A DNA stretch of 64,000 nt from Favolaschia claudopus (taxonomy: Eukaryota; Basidiomycota; Agaricomycetes; Agaricales; Mycenaceae), in NCBI GenBank assembly GCA_037176885.1, contig JAWWNJ010000056.1:1-64000 (forward strand), in the 5' to 3' direction. A program made the position numbers and the translations under genes. Below the pieces are notes generated by a model that worked only from the letters and a program-made list of their open reading frames with translations, did no database searches and had not been told where the DNA came from. Positions within the stretch are counted from its first letter, which is position 1. Each line of letters starts with the position of its first letter. Shown piece after piece: positions 32,960 through 44,289 of the stretch.

Positions 32960-33883
32960 TTGCATACCGCTCATCTCTCTGCCCATCTAATGCCTCCCCC
33001 TCCCCGTCCTGATACACACATAACTTTCCCAGTTGCCCCCAGCTCCGGTCCTCGTGCTACTAGCTCCCTTAATCCCGCTATGCTATCTTTCTTACTTCAG
33101 GATTATCCGGATCCCTCCTTCGTACAACACCTACATAATATCTGTACCTAATGTGCGTCAATTGGATACACTGGCCCCCGCGTGGGCCGGGCCTTCTCAC
33201 AAAATCTGCCTGCCACACCGTCCGAGCACGCTGTAACTGCCGCAGATATTCTGGCAAACTTTTCTCTGGGTGAGCTTCGCCGTGTCGACTCCCTCCCCAT
33301 TCATGAGCAGCGCCGGGTCGTTTACTCGCCTGTGGGCACTGTCCCTAAAGCAGATGGCGGGTGGCGCAGTGTCCACCACCTCTCTTATCCTCGTGGCTCA
33401 TCTATCAACGATAGCATCTCCTCTGACGCAGTAACACTCTCCTACACCTCGCTTGACACCTTCTTTGACCGTCTCCGACGCCTTGGTCCTGGAGCTCTCC
33501 TCTGGAAGATTGACCTGCGGCGTGCGTTTCGCCACATCGTGGTATGCCCGGACGACTCTCTGTTGTATGGCTTCTACTTTGACGGTATTGGTTACATTGA
33601 TGTTCGCCTACCATTTGGATTCCGCTCATCACCCTTCACTTTCAACTTGTTTGCGGAGGCCCTTCACTGGTTCTCGGAACGTATGGGCGCACCTCTCGAC
33701 CACTTCCTTGACGACTTCTTTGGTGCTCGCGCAGCGGGCGAGTATGACCGCGCAGAGCGCGACCGTGCAATTTTCCGCGCAATCTGCGACGCAACTGGTT
33801 TCTCTGCCCATCCAGTTGGGAAGGCAGGGAAGGACATTCCTCCATCTACGCGCGGTGTTATCCTAGGGATTGAGATCGACACT
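32960..33883 (+). pseudogene. DIRS/Ngaro-like retrotransposon: N-terminal segment and reverse transcriptase
   Basis: One frame runs from about 32960, with a single stop at 33149-33151, to the MITE boundary at 33883. It reads LLQDYPDPSFVQHL and IGYTGPRVG, then the reverse transcriptase fingers VVYSPVGTVPKADGGWRSVH, palm 1 LWKIDLRRAFRHI, LPFGFRSSPFTFNLFAEAL, and FLDDFF in place of the usual YxDD box. This type of reverse transcriptase, joined to RNase H and a tyrosine recombinase downstream, defines the DIRS order; basidiomycete members are mostly Ngaro-like. It is interrupted at 33884 by a 197-bp element. Upstream at 32791-32960 a basic open frame may be the former gag. The premature stop and truncation make it a relic. 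Confidence 0.85.
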
Positions 33884-34080
33884 AGAGACTTTGCGGTAGC
33901 CACCGGTGGCTATTGGTAGCTCCTCGTGTGCAATAGTTTCTTGATCCTCCGGCTCAAGGTAGCCACCACTGCATCCTGTCAATAGGACGTACAAATGGTG
34001 GCTAATCTACCCAGAGGCTGTCCTCTGGTCCCGAGAGAAATTAGCCACCAATAGCCACCAGTGGCTACCGCAAAGCCTCT
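33884..34080. mobile_element. 197-bp MITE, 3-bp target duplication ACT
   Basis: Inverted ends AGAGACTTTGCGGTAGCCAC and AGAGGCTTTGCGGTAGCCAC, flanked by ACT at 33881-33883 and 34081-34083. A second copy of identical length lies at 46825-47021 with ATT duplicated. Element plus one target copy is 200 bp; 200 mod 3 is 2, exactly the shift between the reverse transcriptase frame before it and the RNase H frame after it. Confidence 0.95.
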
Positions 34081-34830
34081 ACTGTTGCCTTCACAGTGGC
34101 TCTCCCTGCCGAGAAGCTGCAGCGCACCATGGCTACTCTCAACTCCCTTCTATCCGGAGCGTCGGCTACCCTCTTGGGCCTGCAGTCAGTTGCTGGCCTT
34201 CTGCAATTTGCAACAAAGGTCCTGCCTGCGGGGCGCGCTTTCATCCGTCGTGTGTACGATGCGCTGTCCCACTTCCCATCCTTTGGCCGGCGTCGCATCC
34301 CGAGAGGTGCACGCCGTGATTTGGAATGGTGGGCTCGTCTTCTTCCGACTTGGAACGGTATCCAGTCCCTACATCATCACCGCCCGGGCGTGGTTATCTT
34401 CACTGACGCCAGTGTGTCTTCCTCGAAAGGAATTGGCGGTCATCTTGGGCCCCAGAAGGCACTCCACGCTCTTCGTATTTGGGCATCTCCAGCCTGGGCT
34501 GGGTCTCGGGTCTTACTTCGGGTTGACAACACCGGTGGCGTGGGTGGTCTGAATGGGGGTTCTATTCGGGAGGTGCCTGCACAGGCGCTCTTGAGGGAGA
34601 TCTTCCTTCTTGCGCTATCCTTCGGCTTTTCCATCTCCTGTGTGTGGGTTTCCTCTGAACAGAACTACCTTGCTGACGCACTTTCTCCTTTTGACATGCC
34701 ACGTCTTCGCCCATTGTTACCTCAATTCTTTGCCTCGCAGCGCACTCCCTTCCCCCACCTCCCGCCGGATGGCCTGAACGGGTTGATTAACCACCGCTCG
34801 TCGCCTACTTCCTCTGGCACGGCATCTCTG
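34081..34830 (+). pseudogene. DIRS/Ngaro-like retrotransposon: RNase H
   Basis: Continues the reverse transcriptase frame after the MITE. It shows the connection segment (RAFIRRVYDALSHFPSFG), then RNase H: VVIFTDASVSS with the first aspartate, VLLRVDNTGGVGGLN with the central aspartate, and NYLADALSPFD with the last acidic position. The frame then decays into a proline-rich run, and the recombinase begins in another frame at about 34800. The order RT-RNase H-recombinase, with no integrase of the DDE type, supports the DIRS assignment. Nothing suggests activity. Confidence 0.85.
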
Positions 34831-35358
34831 CCTCCACCCGCGGCGTCAACCAGACAGCTTGCAACTCCTTTGAGTCTTTCTGCATGCGCAAATACGGGGC
34901 CGACGGTGCCTCTCCATACCCCGCCTCAGAAGCCTGCCTTCTTGAATGGGCAGCATCCCTCCCCCCGGGCTGCAGCGCAAAACGATCAAGCACTACATTG
35001 ATGCCCTCAAGTCCTTCCACACTGACCTCGGATACGAATCCCGCCCTTTTGAATCACGGGTACTCAAGCGGGTGATTCGTGGTATACGCCGGGTGTACGG
35101 GGACGCAGAACGTAAGGAGCGACTTCCTATTACGCAGCCCGTCCTTGCCCAGATTATCGCCTCCCTCTCCAACCCTATCTCCCTTCCGCGGGGGGTTTCT
35201 CGTGAGCTAGCCGAGACTCTCCGAGTTGCCTACGCCCTGGCCTTCGCAGGTTTTCTGCGCTGCGGCGAGATCACTTACGACTCTTTCGACGGCGCTTTCA
35301 ACCTCAAGCGCCGTGACATCATCATTCAAAACGATGAGTACCCGATTGCTGACAAATA
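34800..35358 (+). pseudogene. DIRS/Ngaro-like retrotransposon: tyrosine recombinase, truncated
   Basis: The SAM-like core-binding domain is readable: YFLWHGISASTRGVN, SFESFCMRKYGADG, EACLLEWAASL, then after a frameshift at about 34965 KTIKHYIDALKSFHTDLGYE and LPITQPVLAQIIASL. It ends soon after LAFAGFLRCGEITYD, whose arginine is the first catalytic residue of the R..HxxR..Y set. A stop follows at 35357, and the HxxR and tyrosine parts are absent from the sequence that follows. So the element is 3'-truncated inside the catalytic domain, and no split or inverted terminal repeats can be seen. Confidence 0.85.
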
Positions 35359-35647
35359 GCCTTTTTTGGAAGCTCCGCGCTTGTACTTGATGACAATTCA
35401 AACTCCGATCGACCAGCCTGTCTATCGACAGCTTGCTTCATAGACAGGCGGGTTTCGAGCCTACATTGTGGTATATACCAAAGAGCTGCGTTTTTTTTAC
35501 GAGCCGTGTGTAGCGGTGTATTTTTCCCCTCCAAAATCCAGGTTGTGTATTTTTTTCCGCGACCTGTGCACAATCTGTGAAAAATCTCCATTGCGGTGTA
35601 ACTCTATATCTAAGTCCCTGTAGTAGTGTAACAAATAATTATTACAG

Positions 35648-35955
35648 TATGGCTGTAATAGTGGGCCATAATTCCAAACTCACACTTTTTGACACAGGGG
35701 AGCATATTTTTGAAGTTATGGTGCACAGGGAAGAGAACTTCCCCCCGGTCCTACGGGTTTTAACCAGTTGTCCAGCCATACAAGCGGCCGGCCAGTTCCA
35801 CAACAGCCAGCGTCTTGTATGATCAACCCCCTGGAATGATGTTGTGCTCGGAGGACAACTTGTGGAATTCTGTAAGGATAAACACCCGTACAGTACTACA
35901 TGTTTGTCATCCGTAAACTCGCAGTTCAGCCTGTGGACCGCGCGAGTATAATAAA

Positions 35956-35989
<34 letters not shown>

Positions 35990-37062
35990 TGAGCTGGATG
36001 AAGTCAAAAATCACACAGCTGACTGCATTTTGACTAAAAACTCGCATCAATAAAATTTCTTAAAAGTTTTGATGCGAGTTTTTGCGCCACTTGTTTTGGT
36101 CCATCACAAAAATACACAACCCCACGGAATGCAAAAGCTGCACAGGTTGTCTACCTCAAAGACAAAGAGCACAGGTGGAGCGTTGAGCAAATGGCGCACA
36201 AGCAGCGCAAAACTCAGTCCAGTTTATTTACACAACCCACTTGGTTGAACTTTTGCACAGGTGCGTTCGGAACAAAAATGTTGCACAGGTTCGGTGGACC
36301 AAATCGATTTGGCCGCAGTTTAAACTGGCAGATTCAGCTTCGAACCAGATGAAGGGAAGGAGTCCAGGACATGAATGAATTTTGATGGCTTACCGTTGAA
36401 CTGACGCATCATCGCACCCTTGGCTTCTATTGAACACGAACTGAGTTGAAGCGCACTGACTCGTTCGGGAGAAGGCATTAAATTTGAAGTCTAAGAATCC
36501 GAGTCTCAGGATTCAGCAAAGATATTTGAGTATCAGTACAGGACGAACGTTTCGGTGGCGAGGTGAAGAGAATTGAAAGCAATGAAAGCTGATGATAAGA
36601 TCCAAAAGTGAAGAAGACCACCAACGATTCCTGATGTGGTCAGGTCGCACTCCCAAACCCTTGCATTGTCCTCTGAAATCAGAGGCTGGAATACACTAAC
36701 GGGCAAGGTATCATTTTTTCGTAAAAAGGCAGAATAAGGCAGGATAGAATTACTTACAACCTGTGCATTTCTTTTGTGGGTGCCGCGAAGTTGAAGGTGC
36801 GCAAAAGTGGTGTCGTGTGCATTTTTTTCGCCGCATTTCCTTACCTGCGCAGTAGAAAAATGCGCGAGCAACCTGTGCACTTTTGTTGTGATGAAGCAAG
36901 GGGCGTGAATATTTTGGAAAATGTTGACTTGTGCACATATTCTGATGCCTCAAGGTGTGTAAATCAACAAAACCAGCTTGTGTGCTAATTTGTGAAGGGG
37001 TGCGTGTTTTTTCTACGACACTTCGAATTATGGCCCAGTATTACTGCCAAATTACAGCCATA
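35648..37062. mobile_element. Element TGG-C: TATGG TIRs, CACAGGT-rich, with C43 tract
   Basis: 1415 bp. The left end TATGGCTGTAAT..GGGCCATAATTC is matched inverted at the right end. The terminal TATGG is shared with TGG-A and TGG-B, but the subterminal repeats here are TGCACAGGT-like. No matching 6-bp duplication was found, and CCTGTGCAC repeats also occur just left of 35648, so the true left end could be up to ~150 bp further out. An open frame of 115 aa (36533-36880, minus) has no recognisable motif. Confidence 0.6.
35957..35999 (+). repeat. Homopolymer of 43 cytosines
   Basis: An unbroken C run inside element TGG-C. It could form i-motif or G-quadruplex structures; its length is likely to be unstable or a sequencing artefact. 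Confidence 0.95.
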
Positions 37063-38130
37063 CATAGACATGTAGCTTGAAAGCACTGACTAACATGCGC
37101 GGCTGGGGCGTGCGGCATCGAAGCCGAAGTCAATGCTGAGATTATCAAAGCCGTTGGTTAGCGAGTGAAATAGTGAGAGGGGGTGGCGTACGTTTGGTGG
37201 TGAGATTTTTCTGTAAGATCAATGCTCGAAGTCGGCGTAAGTTTCGTAGGCGTAGAGTCGGTAAAGTGGACTTGAGTCGCTTTGCAGAAATTGGTTAGTG
37301 AGGAGCAGAGGGAGACTGAAAACCACTCACGGAATGTCGTGGCTGGAAGCAAGTTAGATATCGGACTGAGTCGATGGCAGACTCGCCTAGAATTGCGTCG
37401 CGGTGAATATCCCCATAGCATGACACGATAAGCCTAGAACGAGGCAAAACATATAAGAACATGGATAGGTACGGACAGGAATCAATAGAGTAACTCACCA
37501 ACGGACTATTTGCTGTGAGCGTGGCGATTCATTATACAATGGAAGAACTTGGGTTGCAACTTGCCGAGCAGCGAACACTTTCTGCTGTAGAATGCGGCTA
37601 AGACGATATTCATGGCTACAAATGGGATGGTAGACAAACTAGGGCGTGGTGAGCATCACGGTATGCCTTTCGTTGCGTGAAGGTCCTCCAAAGCGACAGA
37701 TGCGGCGGCTTTTGATTGTAAGCAGAAGGCTGAAACAGAGACAGGACGATGATGACGAGAAGACGTTTCTTCAAGCAACTGAGACCGTGTGGGCGGCAAT
37801 GAGAGGACACACAGAGGGCGGCAAGATGGGCGGGCAGCGAGGGAACATGGTGGGAGGAGCGCGACAGCGCTACATCACAATGACAACGTCGATGACGCAT
37901 GTCACCGTGCCGGTCGACGAGTTCACATTCGCAAGTTGCGCCACCAACTAGGACTGTCTAGAGACGACGTAGAGAATTTTTCACTAAGTCCGATTGAAGT
38001 GAGAGGAAAATACACAGTTTACGTGACGTCCTAGCTTTTGTTGTGAGCCTGCACGATACTGCCCAAGTCCACCGATACCCAGCGATACCTGCCGCGAACA
38101 AATAGGCAATGTCAGACGTGGGGGAGGCGT
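37063..38130. other. Unresolved; possible decayed exons on the minus strand
   Basis: Minus strand about 37440-37320 reads LIVSCYGDIHRDAILGESAI up to a GT donor, with a plausible 51-bp intron. No continuing gene could be assembled. Frames at 37616-38034 overlap on both strands and are unconvincing. Confidence 0.3.
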
Positions 38131-38275
38131 AGGCCAGATAAGAAGTTAGCAACGGGTGAAAAGTATTTTGTACTTCTTTCTTGACCAATCAGCGGGCGTA
38201 AAAGTGTGGAGAAGCCAATCAGCGTCTTGGTGCAAAATAGTTTTAAATACTTTTCACCAGCTGCTAACTAATGGC
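38131..38275. mobile_element. Hairpin MITE with CCAATCAGCG core
   Basis: Inverted ends contain GTTAGCA..GGTGAAAAGTATTT. The centre holds ACCAATCAGCG and GCCAATCAGCG. About 145 bp, non-coding; a related core occurs in the MITE at 63234-63337. Confidence 0.7.
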
Positions 38276-38376
38276 CAACAGTTTTTTCAGGAATGGTTAT
38301 GGCAGCTCAGAGAGAGAGATTGATTTTGTTTTAACTACTCATATGGAACCCACATGCGTATATAATTATGACTGCC

Positions 38377-41199
38377 TCATTCTAGATCGGGGGGCGGTCC
38401 TGTTACTTTAACTCTCCCTTTGGCATTCATCTCAGCATTTTGTAAGCTACAGTTTACTCCGGCATCATGACAATTCTTTGCTTGCATCAGCGCGAGCCCT
38501 AACAAATCATTCGGGAACCAGGCAATCGGAGAAGGCGTCGGAATGATTGGATGAAAATCATTCTCACGCGACCAGTTCTCTCCACTCCCATGTGTCTCCC
38601 TTGGACTATCAGCCAGAGTCAGAGGCAGACCGTGGTGTAATGGCCCAAAAGAGTCATTGATGAAATGTTGGAAAAGAATCTGGTTGTTTTTGGATTATGA
38701 ATGGGGCTGTTCGTGAACGAATGAGTCAATTTGGGCTCACTGTGAGGACAAGCAGCACACTGATTAAAACTCCTTGCGGTGCTGAGGCCGGATAATTACG
38801 CTCATCCCGCGCGAGAAAAAATAGGCCTGCCATACAGATCTTCATCAAGGTAAGAAAAGCGATTCGATATGAAGGCGACGTTGGCCTACCTGTTGAATGT
38901 AAAGTCCCACAAATATGTGGCCCACTGCTCGGGGAAAGAACTGCCCGCCGGAGTCGGAACCTCGAGCAAATTGCCATACCAGAAGATACTTGTAGAGGTG
39001 ATAAAAGACGAAAAAAGCAAAGCATGCAATACCGTTGATGATAGGTGAGATAACGGAATACACGAGGCCTGTATTTGGCTTGATATCATTTGGTTAGGGA
39101 AGTAAAGTATCATACCAATAACTGCAAGAAGGGTGAAGTCCGGAAAGAGCGTACCCCACTGCACACTGCGCGAGCCGTACTTGATTGCATAAATCGATCG
39201 AGGCGTACTGCCAAGCATGAATAGTTTAGTATGATACAAAATTAGGGGTCCGATTTGAAGCAAGCCGTTTGCCGCTCCCGAAAGACCCCTCAAGACGGTA
39301 AACCTTTGGAACAAAGTTCGAGTATTTGGCAAAGATTCGACGATTGCCAGACGCTCACGTGAGAAAAAATGTGGACGCTTGGGGAAGTCTTTGGGCCAGA
39401 AGAGTTGGTACCGAAGTGGGAGCCCTCAGCAGCCCTGGAAGAGCAGCAACAATTCCAGAGGACACTGTGATGATCAAAAAGGAGTGCTGTTGTAACAAGA
39501 TTGTCAAAGTCAGCCAGTTGCTCAGAAGCTTACGCACTACTACTTGAAACATAAAAAATCTTGTCATCAAACTCAGCTCCACGGCGCTTTGGGTTGGCTT
39601 CCCTTCAAAGACAGCCAAGCTTCTCAGAGAAAGTGGGACCAACATCATGACAGCTGCCAGGAGCACAGGAGGCAGTATCCCACTCAGGAATCCCATGACC
39701 CAGGTCGGAATCATATCAATCCATGAGAGCCAAGGGGCGGTGGCTGCGAGCGAGGGCAGGCTCGACGCGAGCCCAATGAATGCCGCCGGAACCGTCCAGA
39801 ATATGATTAGTGCAGTGGTAGCCGCATATGACACGAGCATTCGCAGCTATTTCGTTAGGTCAGTGCGCCCAATGAGTTTGATCTACGTGGCTTACCTTTA
39901 GTTCGTAAGGGTTTTGATTCAGATTATTCCATACCACATCCTTCCATGAGACGTCGACATATTTGGCGCTCATGAGATACGGTTTATGATGCAACAAGGC
40001 CTTGCTCGCCATGTGGGCAGATATTCGGCTATTACATGTTATGAACGCAGCGCATGTCTTCCAAGAAAGAATTCCCCCGCCGGCCGTACGCGGTCGGGTT
40101 TTGAAGTGGTCATCGGCAGAGTCCCGTGAGATCTGCGCAAGTAACCGGTTGCAAGTGGCAATCTCGCTGCAAGCCCACTCAATCGAGTCCACCTTCTTCC
40201 CCCAGAAACCAAATATACCCACCCTGTGACTCGGTCGCTGCGATTTCGTGGTGGTTTCCAACTGGCCTGAACCAGCATTTTCACGGGCCGCCATAGCAAG
40301 AAACTTTGTTACTGCTGCTTCCAATTTTATAATCGCTGCCATGCGGCGGTGCGCAATATTAGGAATCAGTTCCAAGCCGCTGGTCGTCCATATATTATGT
40401 ATCCCCCCAGATAGGTCTTTGAAAAGTTCACGAAGGGCTGCTGGGTTCGAATAAGATGCGGGAACGCCCGTTACAAGGAAGGTGTGCGCTTGTATTGACC
40501 CAGTGCGGGAGGGATTAGTAAGATATTCTTGGCGTATCAGAATGAAGTGCTGCATCTCGCGCCAGACGTTGTGGAAAACCCAAAAAGTGAAGATCCACGT
40601 GCACATCAGGTGAGCCCAGTAGCGCACCAGCTTGTCAGGTTGCACATTTCCCATGGTAAAACGGTCAAGTTGAGAGTTTGTGCCAACGTGGGACCCCGCG
40701 CTAGTCAGAGGAAGGAGTATTGCCCATGATATGATCCAAAGGGCGAAGAAAATACGAGCTTTCATACGGAGAAAGCGAACAAAAAAATATGCGTCCGCGC
40801 CGTTTTTGTCAAGCACTAAGCGGCAATCAATATTATACATGGCAATTGGCCAATAGAGTAGGGATCTGCTTCCGGTTAAAGGCGCTGCACGTTTCCTGAT
40901 CGAGCCGTAAGTATGTATCTGACTTTACGAGCGAAAACCAACGAATCGAGGTGGACGCTGGCTCTGGGCTCGTAGATTGACTTCAAATGGGGTCGGGTGA
41001 CTGTAAATAAGCCAATGGCAGCCACAAAAACAATGGCGTTGAGTGACAACGTGGCAAGAAAGCTCGATGTAGATGCTGTGTCGACTTGTTCCCTGAAGAA
41101 GAGGTTACTTAAATAGATAATGAACCAAAAGGCGGGAACTTTACATGGGGCCGAGGATATAAAACAATGCTTCGGAGTGAAACTTGAGGTTCTTATCAT
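38377..41199 (-). CDS. CSC1: CSC1/OSCA-family stress-gated cation channel
   Basis: Eight exons (41199-40943, 40895-39896, 39846-39538, 39486-39359, 39303-39116, 39068-38890, 38839-38741, 38679-38377) join in frame to 820 codons, the usual length of fungal CSC1/Phm7-like proteins. All seven introns are GT..AG and 47-61 bp. N-terminal membrane segments (SSFLATLSLNAIVFVAAIGL) precede a cytosolic RNA-binding-like domain with AHTFLVTGVPASY. The channel-forming RSN1/7TM region follows (IDMIPTWVMGFLSGILPP, LLGSTPRS-type MLGSTPRSIYAIKYG, VYSVISPIINGIACF). The C-terminus reads FINDSFGPLHHGLPLTLAD. The family conducts cations, including calcium, in response to osmotic or mechanical stress at membranes. 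ATG 41199 gives the longest in-frame start; no better upstream exon was found. No break is visible, so it is probably functional. Confidence 0.93.
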
Positions 41200-41385
41200 T
41201 TATGTGAGAAGCGGTCCCGAAGCTTTACGCCATTTTGAAAAGAGCTTGCGCGAACGATCTTTGTGCGGGACAGCATGCCGGTTACAGTTGAGAAACATGA
41301 GGTGGGCAAACAGATTTTTCTCTTCCGGGCGCGCCAGCCACTACCAGTCTACCACTCCACCAAAAGGGAGCAATGTCAAGAGCCA

Positions 41386-41435
41386 AGAGGTGTCAGATCT
41401 CTGGATCTGAACCCCCATCAACAGCACGTGCATCA
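41386..41435 (+). repeat. Orphan terminus of the 14.46-kb TIR element family
   Basis: Resembles the 46-bp TIR at 14461-14506 (GATCTCTGGATCTGA..CAACAGCACGTGCATCA). Only one end is present. It lies about 190 bp upstream of the CSC1-like start codon and could sit in its promoter. Confidence 0.65.
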
Positions 41436-41896
41436 AGAGGGGGGCAAAATATTATTGTTTGTTTATTGATTGACACCTCCCCGCACGCGTCGACTGCGTC
41501 GTAGAACGCGTTGCGTTCAGCGCTGCAAAGCGCGTTCAGCCACCGGAAATTAAGCTAGAACTCATCTATAACTCCCTGACTGTGCCCACTCTCCCACACG
41601 CCCACCGTGAGCTTGAGACATGACGCCGATTTTGGTGTAAATAGTGTCAATACCGATTCTTCGACCCGCATAAATGGGGCCAGTACTTCGCACTACCGTT
41701 CAAACCTGTTCAATAATGACCGTTCTAACTCTCATCCACCACATTCTCACCCGGGATCTACTTCTTCGGCTTCTATTTCATACTCCCCGTATATTCCTCC
41801 GCCCTAGTCCATCCAAAACCGAAACGCATGCCGTGTCTTCGGCAAGGCCGTCAAAGGCCCGGATCGCCAACAACATGTCGGCGAGCACATTAGCGA

Positions 41897-42119
41897 GTTT
41901 GCGATGCAGCCATTGGATGGCTAATGGCTACACAAAAGTCAAAATCCAGGCGCATTGACAAAGGCTAACCCTGGTTTCAGCATCCAAACTTCATTCCACG
42001 CACCTTTGACGCACCTCTTGTCAACCTCTTGTATAATTTGACATCAATCTTTGGGCCATCAAAGTTCCCTAATCGGGAAATTGTTAGCCATTCAATGGCT
42101 CCAATGGCTCATCGCAAAC
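41897..42119. mobile_element. MITE-like element, TIR GTTTGCGATG.AGCCATTGGA
   Basis: 223 bp with inverted ends rich in AGCCATT/AATGGCT units. A partial relative lies inverted at 24901-25002. Target duplication unclear. Confidence 0.65.
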
Positions 42120-43534
42120 CCTCTATTCTCAAGGCATCTCGCGGCGTATCTGAAGCTTCTGTGCGAGTACCCGTACGTCTGTCAATTAATCACTGAAATA
42201 TTTTGCTGATATCACAGCAGGTGTCGACCTCGTACCCATGTGGGACATGTGGCGGAACCTGCAGTATCTCTACTACACAGCAGTATGCCTCACACTGTGT
42301 CTAAACTGCATGAAAATTCGGCAATCCCTCGGTACACTTCTGGCGAGTGGCGACGATCTTGGGCTACTTACCGGCTTTTTGGGCTCAAAAACGCGTTTTT
42401 CGATGCCGTCTGAACACGCTTGCACCACCCCGGGACGTCTCTTGGCTAATCAATGCTTTATATTACCGCTCTTCAATCATCTCGTTGTCACCACTCAAAA
42501 TATCCCTTCAAATGCATTCAAAGAGCCTCAATTCAGTACATCAAATGCAGAACGGCTCCAATCAGAGAGCTATCACATTGGTCTAGTGGAGGTGCGTACC
42601 CTGTCAACTGTATATCGCGTGTATTTTGACCAAATGGGATGTCAGCAAAGTAAGCTAAATGCACATCAATTCAAGTCTCATCAGACCAGGTGTTGGTGTG
42701 CGGGAACTGTCCTCCAAGATGTAAGCCGGGTCATCTTATTCAGAGCGGATTCCATCATTACGAGCACCAAGCACAGTAAGGAGATTTTGCTACCACATTT
42801 CACCCAGTTATTCTACAAGCAGCCAGTAGCTAGCCGCAATGTGCACTTCAATGCAGTTTCAATCAATACAATTACTTGTTATACACAACCAGTCAATATT
42901 AATATTTGAGATGAAGCGAAGCTCGCGCCTCCTCGCGCACTCTCAATTTGATGTGGATTTAGGATCAATTCATCCTTTTTGAGTCTTTTCTGAGCAGCGA
43001 CAAGCTTCCTTGGAACTCCCGTATCTTCTCCCTTTCTTCCTCTTTTTCCCTTTCTTTTTCGCAATTTTCCGGCACGGGACCCAGTACATTGACTAAAAAA
43101 CCACAGTGTTGGCCGTAAGGGATAAGGCCTTAATTGCGTTAAGGGTTATTAAGGCCTTATCATAACCCTTAGAGCAACGGCCGCCGAGCTTATAAGGTCT
43201 TAAGGTCTCGGGCCGCTGCTCCGGCTATCGATCGATTGATAAAACCAGGCGCCTCACAACGATTTACGCCTTCAGGCCAAATATTCCCACGGTGTTGGGC
43301 CCAGCTAACCGAGAAATTGCACCCATTCCCTTCAGATCTGTCATCTTGCTCTTCTAAGCTCTTGAATCTCACTCACAGTGATTTTATAGTCAATCTGCCC
43401 ACATTCCCGCTAAAAGGTCGCTCAATAGCAGCAGGAGGTAAGGACTTCCAAATACAGTAAACATCCGCGTGATCAATGATGGGCAAGCAAGATTTCCTTT
43501 CCTTTACCTCGAGCATGGTGTAGAACCTCAGATA
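42120..43534. other. No gene recognised
   Basis: A frame at 42238-42909 (223 codons) and an alternative frame at 42347-42586 are open, but neither shows a known motif. A TTAAGGCCTTA-type palindrome cluster lies at about 43120-43200. Confidence 0.3.
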
Positions 43535-44122
43535 CAGTGGTGGCAAATAGAAATTGCCGTGGCTTTTTGGCCAAAATCTTGCTGTATACTTCACCGAATG
43601 ACCTGAAATAAAATGTAGAGATAAATATATGATACTACTGTACCACTTAGAACACTCAGCTATATATTATGCCCTGACAATGCATCAATAACAGGACAGT
43701 TTCTGATTATTGCCATATCTGGAAAAGCTCAATGTATCCTCAGCAAAAAAGTGTCATAATAGGATGAAAGTACTTGAAAAACAATGCTAGTTATCACTTT
43801 GATTGACTGGAATTGAACCTCATTTGAGCTGTTGTGAGCCCAAATGACGATCAATTCCAGTCAATCAAAGTGAGAACTAGCATTGCTTTTCAAGTACTTT
43901 TATCCTATTATGACACTTTTTTGCTTGTGCTTTTCCGAATATGGCAAAAATCGGAAATCATCCTATGATTGATGCATTCTCAGGGCATAATATATTGCTA
44001 AGTGTTCTAAGAGGTACAGAGGTATCACATACCCATCTCTACATTTTATTTGAGGTCATTCGGTGAAGTATACAGCCAGATTTTCACCGAAAAGCCACGG
44101 CAATTTCTATTTGCCACCACTG
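43535..44122. mobile_element. 588-bp fold-back MITE, TIR CAGTGGTGGCAAATAG, TA target
   Basis: Almost the whole element is one palindrome with arms of nearly 300 bp meeting near 43832. The outer ends are CAGTGGTGGCAAATAGAAAT on both sides, flanked by TA at 43533-43534 and 44123-44124. The terminus resembles Tc1/mariner ends. The right arm lacks about 14 bp found in the left (GAGGATACATTGAG). The inner portion recurs at 63702-63983. Confidence 0.9.
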
Positions 44123-44289
44123 TAAGTGCATCAGAGTACTGTAGGATTATACATGCAAGGTTTCCAAGCCAAAATTCGTTGAATCAAGGGCTGCAAAGCA
44201 GTTTGATGGCTGACCAAAAAAGGAATTCCCTAATTGAGAAGGGTGGGGGGTCCGCCATTTCGCTGAGAAAAAAACTTCGACCCTTAGTG

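Noticed and set aside
35340..35600. Remaining half of the tyrosine recombinase beyond 35358
   Set aside because: No HxxR or tyrosine motif in any frame on the plus strand; the vague similarity on the minus strand was not convincing.
41091..41150. Extra 52-bp 5' intron in the CSC1-like gene (GTAAAG..TTCAG)
   Set aside because: Splicing it would shift the frame, whereas the unspliced reading from ATG 41199 gives a whole number of codons over all exons.
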